Positions 52,133 to 60,887 of a DNA stretch of 64,000 bases are shown here, in pieces. Position numbers and translations under genes: made by a program. Source of the DNA: Nocardia yamanashiensis NBRC 100130 (GTDB taxonomy: Bacteria; Actinomycetota; Actinomycetes; Mycobacteriales; Mycobacteriaceae); assembly GCF_001613325.1 (NCBI RefSeq), contig NZ_BDCD01000032.1, positions 51,830 to 115,829 on the forward strand. Direction: 5' to 3'. Numbering within the stretch: position 1 is the stretch's first letter; the number at the start of each line of letters is the position of its first letter. The notes below the pieces were generated by a model, which saw only the letters and a program-made list of their open reading frames with translations, did not search any database and was not told where the DNA came from.

Positions 52133-52945
52133 ATGACAAGCGGTGGGTATGACCCCAACCAGTATCCGCAGGGCGGTGGCCAGCCCTACGGTCAGCAGCC
52201 TTACGGCCAGCAGTCCGATCCGTACGGTCAGCAGCCGGGCTTCGGTCAGCAGCAGCCTTACGGTCAGCAGCCCTATGGTCAGCAGCCGTCCGATCCCTAC
52301 GGTCAGCAGCCGGGGTACGGGCAGCAGCAGCCGGGCTACGGCCAGCAGCCGCAGCAGCCTTACGGTCAGCAGGGCGGGTTCGGGCAGCAGTCCGATCCGT
52401 ACAACCAGCAGCCGGGCTACGGGCAGCAGCAGCCCTACGGTCAGCAGCCTTACGGCCAGCAGCCCGACCCGTACGGCCAGCAGAACCCGTACCAGCCGTT
52501 CCCCGGTCAGCAGGGTTTCAACGGCGGTGCGCAGCCGGGTGACGTGTGGATCCGCTTGGCGGCGCGCATCATCGACGGTTTCATCGTCGGCATTCCGACG
52601 GCGATCATCGGCTTCGTGCTGCCGAACAGCCTCAGCGTGTTGTGGACCATCGCGACCGGTCTCATCATGCTCGGCTACTTCGTCGGCATGGAGGTGGCCC
52701 AGGGCGCGACCTTCGGCAAGCAGATCCTCAAGCTGAAGGTGCTGGCACCCGGCGGCGGCACCCTCGACCCGGTCACCTCGCTCAAGCGCAATATCTTCAT
52801 CGCCGCCGGCGTGGTGCCCTACCTGGGCGGTATCGTCGAGTTCGGCCTGGCGATCTGGGCCGGTGTCAGCATCAGCCAGGACCCGAACAAGCAGGGCTGG
52901 CACGACAAGTTCGCGGGCGGCACCCAGGTCATCAAGACCGCGTAA
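52133..52945 (+). CDS. RDD-family membrane protein with GQQPYG repeat N-terminus
   Basis: Protein of 270 aa. Residues 1-130 are a low-complexity tail built from about fifteen G-Q-Q-P-(Y/S/D) units (GQQPYGQQSDPYGQQPGFGQQ and so on), encoded by imperfect tandem TACGGTCAGCAG-type repeats. The RDD domain follows: GDVWIRLAARIIDGFIVGIPTAIIG (the R-D-D region), two more helices, and the coupling segment GATFGKQILKLKVLAPGGGTLDP. RDD proteins are small membrane proteins, some linked to ion transport, mostly uncharacterised. It may interact with the convergent DUF4190 protein, which has the same type of tail. Confidence 0.9.
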   Translation: MTSGGYDPNQYPQGGGQPYGQQPYGQQSDPYGQQPGFGQQQPYGQQPYGQQPSDPYGQQPGYGQQQPGYGQQPQQPYGQQGGFGQQSDPYNQQPGYGQQQPYGQQPYGQQPDPYGQQNPYQPFPGQQGFNGGAQPGDVWIRLAARIIDGFIVGIPTAIIGFVLPNSLSVLWTIATGLIMLGYFVGMEVAQGATFGKQILKLKVLAPGGGTLDPVTSLKRNIFIAAGVVPYLGGIVEFGLAIWAGVSISQDPNKQGWHDKFAGGTQVIKTA

Positions 52946-52964
52946 TTCGCACGCACCGAAAACC

Positions 52965-52998
52965 TCGGGCGCGCATCCGGATCCGGATGCGCGCCCGA
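52965..52998. terminator. 34-nt perfect palindrome terminator
   Basis: TCGGGCGCGCATCCGGA and its complement form a continuous 34-nt palindrome, followed by TTTCG on the plus strand and by GGTTTTCGG on the minus strand. It sits between convergent genes. Confidence 0.85.
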
Positions 52999-53015
52999 TT
53001 TCGTTCCGCGACGGC

Positions 53016-53654
53016 CTACGTCGAACCGCTCATGGCCGCGACGATGATGAAGATCCAGTAGATCGCCGCGAGGGCGACACCGCCCGCGCCCACCCAGATA
53101 CCGGCCAGCGCCATGCCCCGGCCCTGCTGCCCGCTCTGCTTGATCTGGTTCAGCGCCACCACGCCCATGATCAGGCCCGCCAGTGACAGCACCACGAACA
53201 TGCACATCAGCAGACCGCAGATGGACAGGATCATCGAGGCGATGGCCAGGCCGTTGGTGCCCAGCCCGGCCGGCTGCGCGTACCCGTACGGCTGATAACC
53301 CGGCTGCTGGCCGTACGGCTGCTGCTGCCCGTACCCCGGCGTCTGCGGGTACGGATTCGGGCCCGACTGATAGGCCCCGGCCGCGGGCTGCGGGTACGGG
53401 TTCGCTCCCGACTGATACGCGCCGGGGGTCGGCTGCGGATAGGAGGGCGCCGAATTCTGCTGCGGCGGTGGATAACTCGGGTAGGGCGAAGCCGACGGCG
53501 TCTCCGGCTGCTTCGAGAGATTGGGCGCCGAGGAGTAACCGGGCGGTGGCGGCGCCGATTGCTGCGGAGCCGATCCGGAGGACTGCGCGTCCGGCGAAAC
53601 TCCCTCCCCGCCGTACTGCTTCCACCACTCGTCGGAATCTCCGGGATTCGTCAT
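53016..53654 (-). CDS. DUF4190 domain membrane protein
   Basis: Protein of 212 aa. Residues 1-130 are Pro/Tyr/Gln/Ser-rich (YPQPTPGAYQSGANPYPQP; GYGQQQPYGQQPGYQPYGY). The DUF4190 domain follows, with two transmembrane helices: GLAIASMILSICGLLMCMFVVLSLAGLIMGVVALNQIKQSG and GMALAGIWVGAGGVALAAIYWIFIIVAAM (each quoted as one conserved segment). The function is unknown; such proteins are common in actinobacterial membranes. It is convergent with the RDD gene. Confidence 0.9.
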   Translation of the reverse strand: MTNPGDSDEWWKQYGGEGVSPDAQSSGSAPQQSAPPPPGYSSAPNLSKQPETPSASPYPSYPPPQQNSAPSYPQPTPGAYQSGANPYPQPAAGAYQSGPNPYPQTPGYGQQQPYGQQPGYQPYGYAQPAGLGTNGLAIASMILSICGLLMCMFVVLSLAGLIMGVVALNQIKQSGQQGRGMALAGIWVGAGGVALAAIYWIFIIVAAMSGST

Positions 53655-53703
53655 CCGCCCAGCCTATTCCACCAGGCAGGTCGACCGGTATCCTGTTCAC
53701 TTC

Positions 53704-54477
53704 GTGAGTGATGCATTACTTCCGGCGGACACCGCCGGCACTGGACGCCCCGCTTCCGAACACGCGGCATTCGCGAAGGCAGCGGGGGGTTATTACACAC
53801 CGGTCGTGGCACTGTTCACGGCAGTTCTGATCATTTCGAACATCTGCGCCACCAAGGGCGTTCAGTTCTTCGCCGACCAGTCGCTGAAGCTGGGGCCGAT
53901 CGAGATCCTCCCGATCACCACCGACGGCGCCTGGTTCCTCTTCCCGCTCGCCTACATCATCGGCGACGTGCTCAGCGAGGTGTACGGGTTCAAGTCCGCC
54001 CGGCGGGCCATCTATATGGGCTTCGCCATCCTGCTGGTGATGGTCGGGGCGTTCTACATCGCGGTGCATCTGCCCGCCGCGAGTTTCTACGAGAACCAGG
54101 AAGCCTTCCGCAGCGTGCTCGGCACCACGCCGCAGCTGGTAGCCGCCGGTCTGGCCGGGTACTTCGTCGGCGAGATGCTGAACTCGGCCGCGCTGGTCGC
54201 CATCAAGGAGAAGACCAAGGAGAAGCACCTCTGGGCGCGGTTGATCGGCTCCACCGTGGTCGGCGAGTTCGGCGACACGCTGATCTTCTGCTCCATCGCG
54301 GCGACGGCCATCGGCATCGACTCGTGGGGCTCGTTCATCAACTACGTGATCGTGGGCTTCCTGTGGAAGACCCTGGCCGAGGTGATCGTGCTGCCCATCA
54401 CCTACCGGGTGATCGCGTTCCTCAAGAAGCACGAACCCAGCTATCAGCCGCTGGAGAAGCCGGCGCTGGAGAGCTGA
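53704..54477 (+). CDS. yhhQ: queuosine precursor transporter YhhQ
   Basis: Membrane protein of 257 aa with six or so helices, of the vitamin-transport-like family that takes up preQ0, preQ1 or queuine. Landmarks are ALFTAVLIISNICATKGVQFF, ITTDGAWFLFPLAYIIGDVLSEVYGFKSARRAIYMGF, GEMLNSAALVAIKEKTKEKHLWARLIGSTVVGEFGDTLIF. The GTG at 53704 lies about 10 nt after TATCCT, so the mRNA may be nearly leaderless. It is convergent with tgt, whose product uses the imported base. Confidence 0.92.
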   Translation: MSDALLPADTAGTGRPASEHAAFAKAAGGYYTPVVALFTAVLIISNICATKGVQFFADQSLKLGPIEILPITTDGAWFLFPLAYIIGDVLSEVYGFKSARRAIYMGFAILLVMVGAFYIAVHLPAASFYENQEAFRSVLGTTPQLVAAGLAGYFVGEMLNSAALVAIKEKTKEKHLWARLIGSTVVGEFGDTLIFCSIAATAIGIDSWGSFINYVIVGFLWKTLAEVIVLPITYRVIAFLKKHEPSYQPLEKPALES

Positions 54478-54490
54478 GGGGACCCCGGAC

Positions 54491-54526
54491 GAAAAAAAGG
54501 GGGCGGGGCAGTTTGCCCCGCCCCTT
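54491..54526 (-). terminator. strong intrinsic terminator of tgt
   Basis: On the minus strand AAGGGGCGGGGCA-AAC-TGCCCCGCCCC leads into CTTTTTTTC, a GC stem followed by a seven-U tract. It lies 8 bp after the tgt stop. Confidence 0.93.
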
Positions 54527-54533
54527 ACTCAAT

Positions 54534-55781
54534 TCACTTGCTGGGCACCTTGATCCGGCCCTGCCAGCCCGCCAGGTACTCGGTCTTGTAATCGTCGAAA
54601 TACCCGCCGTCGATGCTCTCGCGAATGCGATCCACCAGGCGCACGGTGAAGCGCTCGTTGTGAATCGTGCACAGCGTGGACGCCAGCATCTCCTTCGCCT
54701 TGAACAGGTGATGGATATACGCGCGGGTGTAATGCGCGCAGGTGTAGCAGTCGCACGTGGAATCGATGGGCGTGAAATCCCGCTTGAAACGGGCTGTATT
54801 GATATTGAACCGGCCTTCGTCGGTGTACAGCGCGGCATTTCGCGCCACCCGGGACGGATTCACGCAGTCGAAGGTGTCCGCGCCGTTCTCCACGGCCACG
54901 AAAATGTCCTCGGGCTCGCTGATTCCGAGCATGTGCCGCGGCTTGGCCTCCGGCAGTTCGTCACAGCACCAGCCGACGATGGTGCCCAGATTGTGCTTCT
55001 CCAGCGCGCCGCCGATGCCATAGCCGTCGAAACCCGTTCCGCCGTCGCCGCGCAACGCCTCCAGATCGCGACATGCCTTGCGGCGCAGGTCTTCGTACTG
55101 CGCGCCCTGGATGACGCCGAACAGCGCCTGATAGGGGCGGTGCGAGCGGGCCGCGGTCAGCCGCTCGTGCTCGTCCAGGCAGCGCTTGGCCCACAATCGG
55201 GTGCGTTCCAGCGATTCCTCTTGGTAGCCACGGGTATTCATCAGGGTCGTCAGCTCGTCGAAGGCGAACATGATGTCCGCGCCGAGCTGATGCTGGATGC
55301 CCATCGACACCTCGGGGGTGAAGCGATGCTTCGAACCGTCCAGGTGCGAGCGGAAGGTGACGCCGTCGTCGTCGACGTGCGCGAGGCGCTCCTTGCCCTT
55401 GGCGATCACGTCGTCGTTCTGCACGCCGACGGCCTCCATGGCGAGCACCTTCTTGAAGCCGACGCCCAGCGACATGACCTGGAAGCCGCCGCTGTCGGTG
55501 AAGGTGGGGCCGTGCCAGTTCATGAACTCGGCCAGGCCGCCGCCCTCGTCCACGATGTCGGGACCGGGCTGGAGATACAGGTGGTAGGCATTCGCGAGCA
55601 GCGCCTGCGAGCCCAGTTCCTTCATGGTCTCCGGCAGCACCGCCTTCACGGTCGCCTTGGTGCCGACCGGGATGAATGCCGGGGTCGCGATATCTCCGTG
55701 CGGGGTGCTGATCACTCCCGTTCGACCGTGGCGGCCTTCCAGCCGGGTACCGACCTTGAACGAGAACGCGGAATCAGACAC
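54534..55781 (-). CDS. tgt: tRNA-guanine(34) transglycosylase
   Basis: Enzyme of 415 aa that swaps guanine-34 of tRNA-Asn/Asp/His/Tyr for a queuosine precursor. Visible are the catalytic WHGPTFTDSGGFQVMSLG region, nucleophile segment ADIMFAFDEL, and the zinc site CDCYTCAHYTRAYIHHLF. In place of the base-pocket GGLAVGE loop known for preQ1-using E. coli Tgt, the sequence reads GGALEKHNLG, a form seen in actinobacteria, so specificity may be for queuine. No queC/D/E/F or queA/queG/queH genes are in this window. ATG 55781 is the start (MSDSAFSFKV). It is convergent with yhhQ. Confidence 0.94.
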   Translation of the reverse strand: MSDSAFSFKVGTRLEGRHGRTGVISTPHGDIATPAFIPVGTKATVKAVLPETMKELGSQALLANAYHLYLQPGPDIVDEGGGLAEFMNWHGPTFTDSGGFQVMSLGVGFKKVLAMEAVGVQNDDVIAKGKERLAHVDDDGVTFRSHLDGSKHRFTPEVSMGIQHQLGADIMFAFDELTTLMNTRGYQEESLERTRLWAKRCLDEHERLTAARSHRPYQALFGVIQGAQYEDLRRKACRDLEALRGDGGTGFDGYGIGGALEKHNLGTIVGWCCDELPEAKPRHMLGISEPEDIFVAVENGADTFDCVNPSRVARNAALYTDEGRFNINTARFKRDFTPIDSTCDCYTCAHYTRAYIHHLFKAKEMLASTLCTIHNERFTVRLVDRIRESIDGGYFDDYKTEYLAGWQGRIKVPSK

Positions 55782-55848
55782 CCCGCGATGCTAATCGTCC
55801 CCACCAGCACAACTCCGCCCGGCCCATTACGGGCCGGGCGGAGATCGG

Positions 55849-57810
55849 TCATTTCCCCAAAGAGACCACATCCGGATCAGGGTCGTCCACATTCTCGCCC
55901 TCACCATTGGTGATAGCCGCCGAGAACTGCGCCTGGTAGAGGCGGTAGTACGCGCCCCGCGCCTGCAACAGCCGCTCGTGCGTGCCCTGCTCGACGATCT
56001 TGCCCTTTTCCATCACGACAATGGTGTCGGCATCGCGAATCGTCGAAAGCCGGTGCGCGATCACGAAACTCGTGCGATCCCGGCGCAGCGCCGCCATGGC
56101 CTGCTGCACCAGCAATTCGGTGCGGGTGTCGACCGAGCTGGTCGCCTCGTCCAGGATCAGGATGGACGGCTTGGCCAGGAACGCGCGCGCGATGGTGATG
56201 AGCTGCTTCTCGCCGGCGCTGACGCCCGAGCCCTCCTCGTCGATGACGGTCTCGTACCCGTGCGGCAGCGCGTGCACGAACCGGTCCACGTAGGCGGCGC
56301 GGGCGGCGGCCAGGATCTCGTCCTCGGAGGCGTTCGGATTGCCGTAGGCGATGTTCTCCCGGATGGTCCCGCCGAACAGCCAGGTGTCCTGCAGCACCAT
56401 GCCCATGCGCGAGCGCAGGTGATCACGGGTGATGCGGGTGATGTCCACGCCGTCGATGGTGATGGCGCCCGCGTCCACCTCGTAGAACCGCATGAGCAGG
56501 TTCACCAGCGTGGTCTTGCCCGCACCCGTCGGCCCGACGATGGCCACCACGTGCCCGGGTTCGGCGACCAGCGACAGGTCCTCGATGACCGGGGTCTCCG
56601 GCTCGTACCGGAACGACACGCCCTCGAAGGCCACCCGCCCGCGATCCACCGGCCGCGAATCCTCGACCTCGGGATCCGGGATCTGCTCCTCGGCATCGAG
56701 GATCTCGAAGATGCGCTCGGCCGAGGCCACGCCCGACTGCAGCAGGTTGATCATCGAGCCGATCTGGGTGAGCGGCTGGGTGAACCCGCGCGAGTACTGG
56801 ATGAACGCCTGCACCTCGCCCAGCGACAGATTGCCCGAGGCCACCCGCAGGCCGCCGACCACGGCGATCAGCACGTAGTTCAGGTTCCCGAGGAACATGA
56901 TGGCGGGCATGATCAGGCCGGAGATGAACTGCGATTTGAACGACGCCTCGTAGAGCTTGGCGTTGGTGTCGTCGAACTTCTCGCCGACCTCGCGCACGCG
57001 GCCGAAGGCGCTGATCACCTCGTGGCCGGTGAAGGCCTCCTCGACCTGCGAGTTGACCTCGCCGGTCAGCTTCCACTGATCCACGAAGTGCGGTTTGGAG
57101 CGCTTGGCGATCAGGGCGGTGGCGACGATCGCCAGCGGCACGGTGAGCAGTGCGATCAGCGCCAGCAGCGGCGAGATCCAGAACATCATGATCAGGATGC
57201 CGATCACCGACAGCGCCGAGATGATGAGCTGACTCATGGTCTGCGACAACGTCTGTGCCACATTGTCGACGTCATTGGTGACGCGGGAGAGCACGTCGCC
57301 GCGTGCCTGCGAGTCGAAGTAGCTCAGCGGCAGGCGGTGGATCTTCTCCTCGATCTCGTTGCGCAGCCGCCGCACCGTCCGGTTGATGACGATATTGAGC
57401 AGATACGCCTCGAGGAAGCCGAACACCGAGGAGCCGATGTAGAGCGCCAGCACGATGGCCAGCACCCGGCCCACGGCCGTGAAGTCCACGCCCACACCGG
57501 GAATCACGTCCATGCTGGCGAGCATGTCGGCGAAATTGCCGTCGGCCTGGCGGATCTGCTCGACCGCCTGGTCCTTGGTCATGCCCGGCGGCAGCTGCTT
57601 GCCGACCACGCCGTCGAAGATCAGGTTGGTGGCCTTGCCCAGGATCTGCGGCCCCAGGGTGTTGAGCACCACGGACGACACCGCGAGCACGAAAACGATG
57701 GCCAGATAGAAGCGTTCGGGGGCGAGCCGGCGGAGCACTCGCTTCAGCGACGGTCCGAAGGATTTGGCCTTCGCGTCCGGCGCGCCGGGGGCGGGAGCGC
57801 CGGGCCTCAT
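55849..57810 (-). CDS. heterodimeric ABC exporter, subunit 2 (canonical Walker B)
   Basis: ABC exporter half-transporter of 653 aa: six membrane helices (about residues 30-350) and a C-terminal ATPase. It has Walker A IVGPTGAGKTTLVNLL, Walker B ILILDEATSSVDTRTE with catalytic Glu, and H-loop FVIAHRLSTIRDAD. Its signature is degenerate: GVSAGEKQLITIARAF instead of LSGGQ. It pairs with the partner encoded directly upstream (4-bp overlap). The Rv1272c/Rv1273c-type pairs of mycobacteria export lipids or drugs; the substrate here is unknown. ATG 57810 (MRPGAPAPGAPDAKAK) replaces a falsely long frame. Confidence 0.93.
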   Translation of the reverse strand: MRPGAPAPGAPDAKAKSFGPSLKRVLRRLAPERFYLAIVFVLAVSSVVLNTLGPQILGKATNLIFDGVVGKQLPPGMTKDQAVEQIRQADGNFADMLASMDVIPGVGVDFTAVGRVLAIVLALYIGSSVFGFLEAYLLNIVINRTVRRLRNEIEEKIHRLPLSYFDSQARGDVLSRVTNDVDNVAQTLSQTMSQLIISALSVIGILIMMFWISPLLALIALLTVPLAIVATALIAKRSKPHFVDQWKLTGEVNSQVEEAFTGHEVISAFGRVREVGEKFDDTNAKLYEASFKSQFISGLIMPAIMFLGNLNYVLIAVVGGLRVASGNLSLGEVQAFIQYSRGFTQPLTQIGSMINLLQSGVASAERIFEILDAEEQIPDPEVEDSRPVDRGRVAFEGVSFRYEPETPVIEDLSLVAEPGHVVAIVGPTGAGKTTLVNLLMRFYEVDAGAITIDGVDITRITRDHLRSRMGMVLQDTWLFGGTIRENIAYGNPNASEDEILAAARAAYVDRFVHALPHGYETVIDEEGSGVSAGEKQLITIARAFLAKPSILILDEATSSVDTRTELLVQQAMAALRRDRTSFVIAHRLSTIRDADTIVVMEKGKIVEQGTHERLLQARGAYYRLYQAQFSAAITNGEGENVDDPDPDVVSLGK

Positions 57811-59540
57811 CGAACCTCCTCCGCGCTGAGCTGGGATTCCACGATCTCGCGGTATTCCGGTGTGTCCCTGATCAATTGCTCGTGGGTGCCGATGCCGGCC
57901 ATCACGCCGTCCTCCAGCACCACGATCTGGTCGGCATCGCGAATGGTCGAGATGCGCTGCGCCACAATGATTACCGCCGCGTTCCGGGTCTCCGGCTTCA
58001 GCGCGTCCCGGACCCGGAAGTCGGTGGCCACGTCGAGCGCGGAGAAGCAGTCGTCGAACAGGTAGATGCGCGGCTTGCGCACCAGGGCGCGGGCGATGGC
58101 CAGGCGCTGGCGCTGACCGCCGGAGACCGTCGTACCGCCTTGCGCCACCGGGGTTTCCAGGCCCTGCGGCATCTCGCGCACGAAGTCCGCGGCCTGCGCG
58201 ACCTCCAGGGCGTGCCACAGTTCCTCGTCGGTGGCGTCGGGCTTGCCGTACCGCAGATTGGAGGCGATGGTGCCGGAGAACAGGTACGCCTTCTGCGGCA
58301 CCAGGCCGATCTGATTGCGCAGCAGCTCCAGGTCGATGTGCCGCACATCGGTGCCGCCCACGTACACCGCGCCGTCGGTGACGTCGATGAGCCGCGGGAT
58401 CAGATTGACCAGCGTGGTCTTGCCCGCGCCGGTCGCGCCCACGATGGCGGTGGTGGTGCCCGGCCGCACCGCGAAGCGGATGGCGCTGAGCACCGGCTTC
58501 TCCGCGCCCGGGAACTTGAACTCGGCGAACTGGAAATCGACGGTGCCCGGATCGCCCTTGAACGGCTGCGGCAGCCGGGGCGGCTCCACCGAGGAGTCGG
58601 TGTCCAGCACGGCGCCGATGCGCTCGGCCGAGACCGCGGCGCGCGGGGCCATCATGGCCAGGAAGGAGGCCATCATGACCGCCATCAGGATCTGCATGAT
58701 GTAGGCCAGCATGGCGGTGAGCGCGCCGATCTGCATGGTGCCCTCGTCGACCGCGTGCCCGCCGAACCAGATGACGCCGACGGCGGTGACGTTCGAGATG
58801 AGCATGACCGACGGGAACATCAGCGCCATGTACCGGCCGACGTAGAGCGAGGCCTCGGTGAGATCGGTGTTGGCCCCGCCGAAACGCCAGGCCTCCTGCC
58901 GCTCCCGGACGAAGGCGCGCACCACGCGGATGCCCGTGATCTGTTCGCGCAGCACGCGATTCACCGCGTCGATGCGTTCCTGCATGCGCCGGAAGCCCGG
59001 CACCATGCGGGTGATGATGAAGGCCATGGTCAGGCCCAGCGCGGGTACCGCGATGAGCAGCAGCCAGGACAGTTCCAGGCTCTCGCGCAGCGCCATGATG
59101 ATGCCGCCCACGCACATGATGGGGGCCATCACCAGAATGGTCGCGCTCATCAGGGTGAGCAGCTGAACCTGTTGCACGTCATTGGAATTGCGGGTGATCA
59201 GCGACGGCGCGCCGAAGGTGCCCACTTCGCGGGCGGAGAAGCCGCCGACCTGGTGCAGCAGCGCGGCGCGCATATCGCGCCCGGCGCCCATGGCGGCCTG
59301 CGCGCCCAGGTACACCGACGCGCCCTGCGCCACGATCTGCACGGCGGTCACCGCGAGCATGAGCCCGCCGATGCTCCAGATGGCGCCGATATCGCCCTTG
59401 GTGACGCCGTCGTCGATGATGTCGGCGTTCAAGCTCGGCAGGTAGAGCATGGCCATGACCGAGATCAGCTGAAGCACGACCACGCCCACCAGCTGCTTTC
59501 GGTAGGGCGCGAGGAAGCTGCGGAGAAGTCTGATCAACAT
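57807..59540 (-). CDS. heterodimeric ABC exporter, subunit 1 (non-canonical Walker B)
   Basis: ABC exporter half-transporter of 577 aa: membrane domain with six helices (MLIRLLRSFLAPYRKQLVGVVVLQLISVMAMLY onward, quoted in segments), then an ATPase with Walker A IVGATGAGKTTLVNLI, canonical signature TTVSGGQRQRLAIARALV and Walker B IYLFDDCFSALD. The Asp after the Walker B Asp replaces the catalytic Glu. With the partner's degenerate signature, the heterodimer has one normal and one impaired ATP site, as in known asymmetric exporters. It is the first gene of the pair. Confidence 0.93.
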   Translation of the reverse strand: MLIRLLRSFLAPYRKQLVGVVVLQLISVMAMLYLPSLNADIIDDGVTKGDIGAIWSIGGLMLAVTAVQIVAQGASVYLGAQAAMGAGRDMRAALLHQVGGFSAREVGTFGAPSLITRNSNDVQQVQLLTLMSATILVMAPIMCVGGIIMALRESLELSWLLLIAVPALGLTMAFIITRMVPGFRRMQERIDAVNRVLREQITGIRVVRAFVRERQEAWRFGGANTDLTEASLYVGRYMALMFPSVMLISNVTAVGVIWFGGHAVDEGTMQIGALTAMLAYIMQILMAVMMASFLAMMAPRAAVSAERIGAVLDTDSSVEPPRLPQPFKGDPGTVDFQFAEFKFPGAEKPVLSAIRFAVRPGTTTAIVGATGAGKTTLVNLIPRLIDVTDGAVYVGGTDVRHIDLELLRNQIGLVPQKAYLFSGTIASNLRYGKPDATDEELWHALEVAQAADFVREMPQGLETPVAQGGTTVSGGQRQRLAIARALVRKPRIYLFDDCFSALDVATDFRVRDALKPETRNAAVIIVAQRISTIRDADQIVVLEDGVMAGIGTHEQLIRDTPEYREIVESQLSAEEVR

Positions 59541-59641
59541 GATGTTCGCAGGCTACCCCTGACCGCTCGGCAGCGCGGCGAGGTTTCCGGCGGCGCCGGA
59601 TCCAGTGCCCCACGTCACATCACTGCCAAGGGGGCTATTAC

Positions 59642-60157
59642 TCAAATATCCGGCTGATCGAGATCACGCCACTCGGTGGCCGCTTCGCCCCCGGCCAGCC
59701 GCGGGCGGCGGGTCCACGCGTCCGGATCGTGCAGCAGCTCGTCCAGGAAGGACGGCAGCAGATCGTGCGCGATATCGGCGATGGTCACCCGTTCCAGGAC
59801 CGAGCGGATGTTCACCCGCAGCCCGATCCACACCCGCTGCAACGGCTCGGCCGCACCGGCATAGCTGACATCCTCCGGCCGCTGCCCGCGCACCGAGGCC
59901 AGCGGGCCCTCCACCGCGCGGATCACATCGGCGATGCTGATGTCCGCGGCGGGCGCGGCGAGCCGGTATCCGCCATCCGGGCCGCGGCGGCTGGTGACCA
60001 ATCCGCCACGCCGCAGATCCGCGACCACCGCTTCGAGCACCTTCGGCGGGATGTCCTGCGCGATGACGATGGAGTCGGCTTTCACCGAATCCGGTTGCGC
60101 TTTAGCGATTTCCACGAGGGTGCGCACCGCGTAATCGACCTTCGCGGTGATGTGCAC
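59642..60157 (-). CDS. Rrf2-family transcriptional regulator lacking cluster cysteines
   Basis: Regulator of 171 aa. The N-terminal winged helix is typical: MHITAKVDYAVRTLVEIAK, IAQDIPPKVLEAVVADLRRGGLVTSRRGPDGGYRLA. Rrf2 proteins such as IscR and NsrR use three Cys for an Fe-S cluster; here the whole protein contains no Cys, so it senses something else or works by another mechanism. It lies between the ABC exporter and the TetR gene, possibly controlling the exporter, though there is a 101-bp gap to the exporter start. Confidence 0.9.
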   Translation of the reverse strand: MHITAKVDYAVRTLVEIAKAQPDSVKADSIVIAQDIPPKVLEAVVADLRRGGLVTSRRGPDGGYRLAAPAADISIADVIRAVEGPLASVRGQRPEDVSYAGAAEPLQRVWIGLRVNIRSVLERVTIADIAHDLLPSFLDELLHDPDAWTRRPRLAGGEAATEWRDLDQPDI

Positions 60158-60226
60158 GGGGAACTCCTGATCTCCTGGACGGCGAAGGCAAACCTTATCG
60201 CGCCACCCACGGCCCTTTTCGCCCGG

Positions 60227-60814
60227 TTATCCCGCCGGATAGAGCACGCCCAGCGCCGAGTCCAGCAGTACCTTCTCGATGAACTCGATATCGGTCTCCG
60301 GGGCGATCTCCTGGGAGAGCATGGCGGTGCCCAGCACCTGCATGGCCGCGGCCGCGCGCAGCCGGGTCGCGGGGTCGGCGTCGGGTCCGGCCACCCAGTC
60401 GCACATGCGGTGATGCAGTTCGATGATGTCCGGATAGCGGTCGCCGAGCGCGTTGACGATGGCCACCGTGTCGCGCATGCACAGCACGCCGGTGTCGCGG
60501 TACCGCAGTGTGGAGTGGAGATTCGCGGTCATCACCTCGCGGACCCGCTCGGGGGAATGCTCGAGGCCGTCCAGGCTGTCCACCAGCGCGCGCTGGTCCT
60601 GGAAGATCGGTTCGATGATCGCTATGAGCAAGTCGACTTTGGACGCGTAGTGGTAATACAGCGAGGCTTTTGTGATTCCCACCGCATCCGCGACCTCCCG
60701 CAAGCTGGTCTGATCGAAGCCTTTTGCGGCGAATAATCGGATGGCGGCGTCACGAATCGCGTCTTTGGTGCTCCGACCTGCGACGATGCTCACGGAACCA
60801 ACTGGGGCGGCCAT
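60227..60814 (-). CDS. TetR-family transcriptional regulator
   Basis: Regulator of 195 aa. The N-terminal helix-turn-helix (IRDAAIRLFAAKGFDQTSLREVADAVGITKASLYYHYASKVDLL, residues about 20-62) is classical TetR. The ligand domain (residues about 70-195) is helical with one Cys near the middle. It is divergent from the MMPL gene, and the intergenic region contains CGGTAG/CTACCG half-sites, so it probably represses mmpL. An alternative start is the Val/Met region at residue 8 (SIVAGRSTKD). Confidence 0.92.
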   Translation of the reverse strand: MAAPVGSVSIVAGRSTKDAIRDAAIRLFAAKGFDQTSLREVADAVGITKASLYYHYASKVDLLIAIIEPIFQDQRALVDSLDGLEHSPERVREVMTANLHSTLRYRDTGVLCMRDTVAIVNALGDRYPDIIELHHRMCDWVAGPDADPATRLRAAAAMQVLGTAMLSQEIAPETDIEFIEKVLLDSALGVLYPAG

Positions 60815-60887
60815 TCGTTCATCCTCTCACCACGCTTCCCGCAGCGAGCAACACCACTAAAATCGAGGTTGTTCCTCCGCTTTGCCA

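Noticed and set aside
52150..52510. Regular short direct repeats resembling an array
   Set aside because: They are in-frame TACGGTCAGCAG-type coding repeats of the RDD protein, without unique spacers, so not CRISPR.
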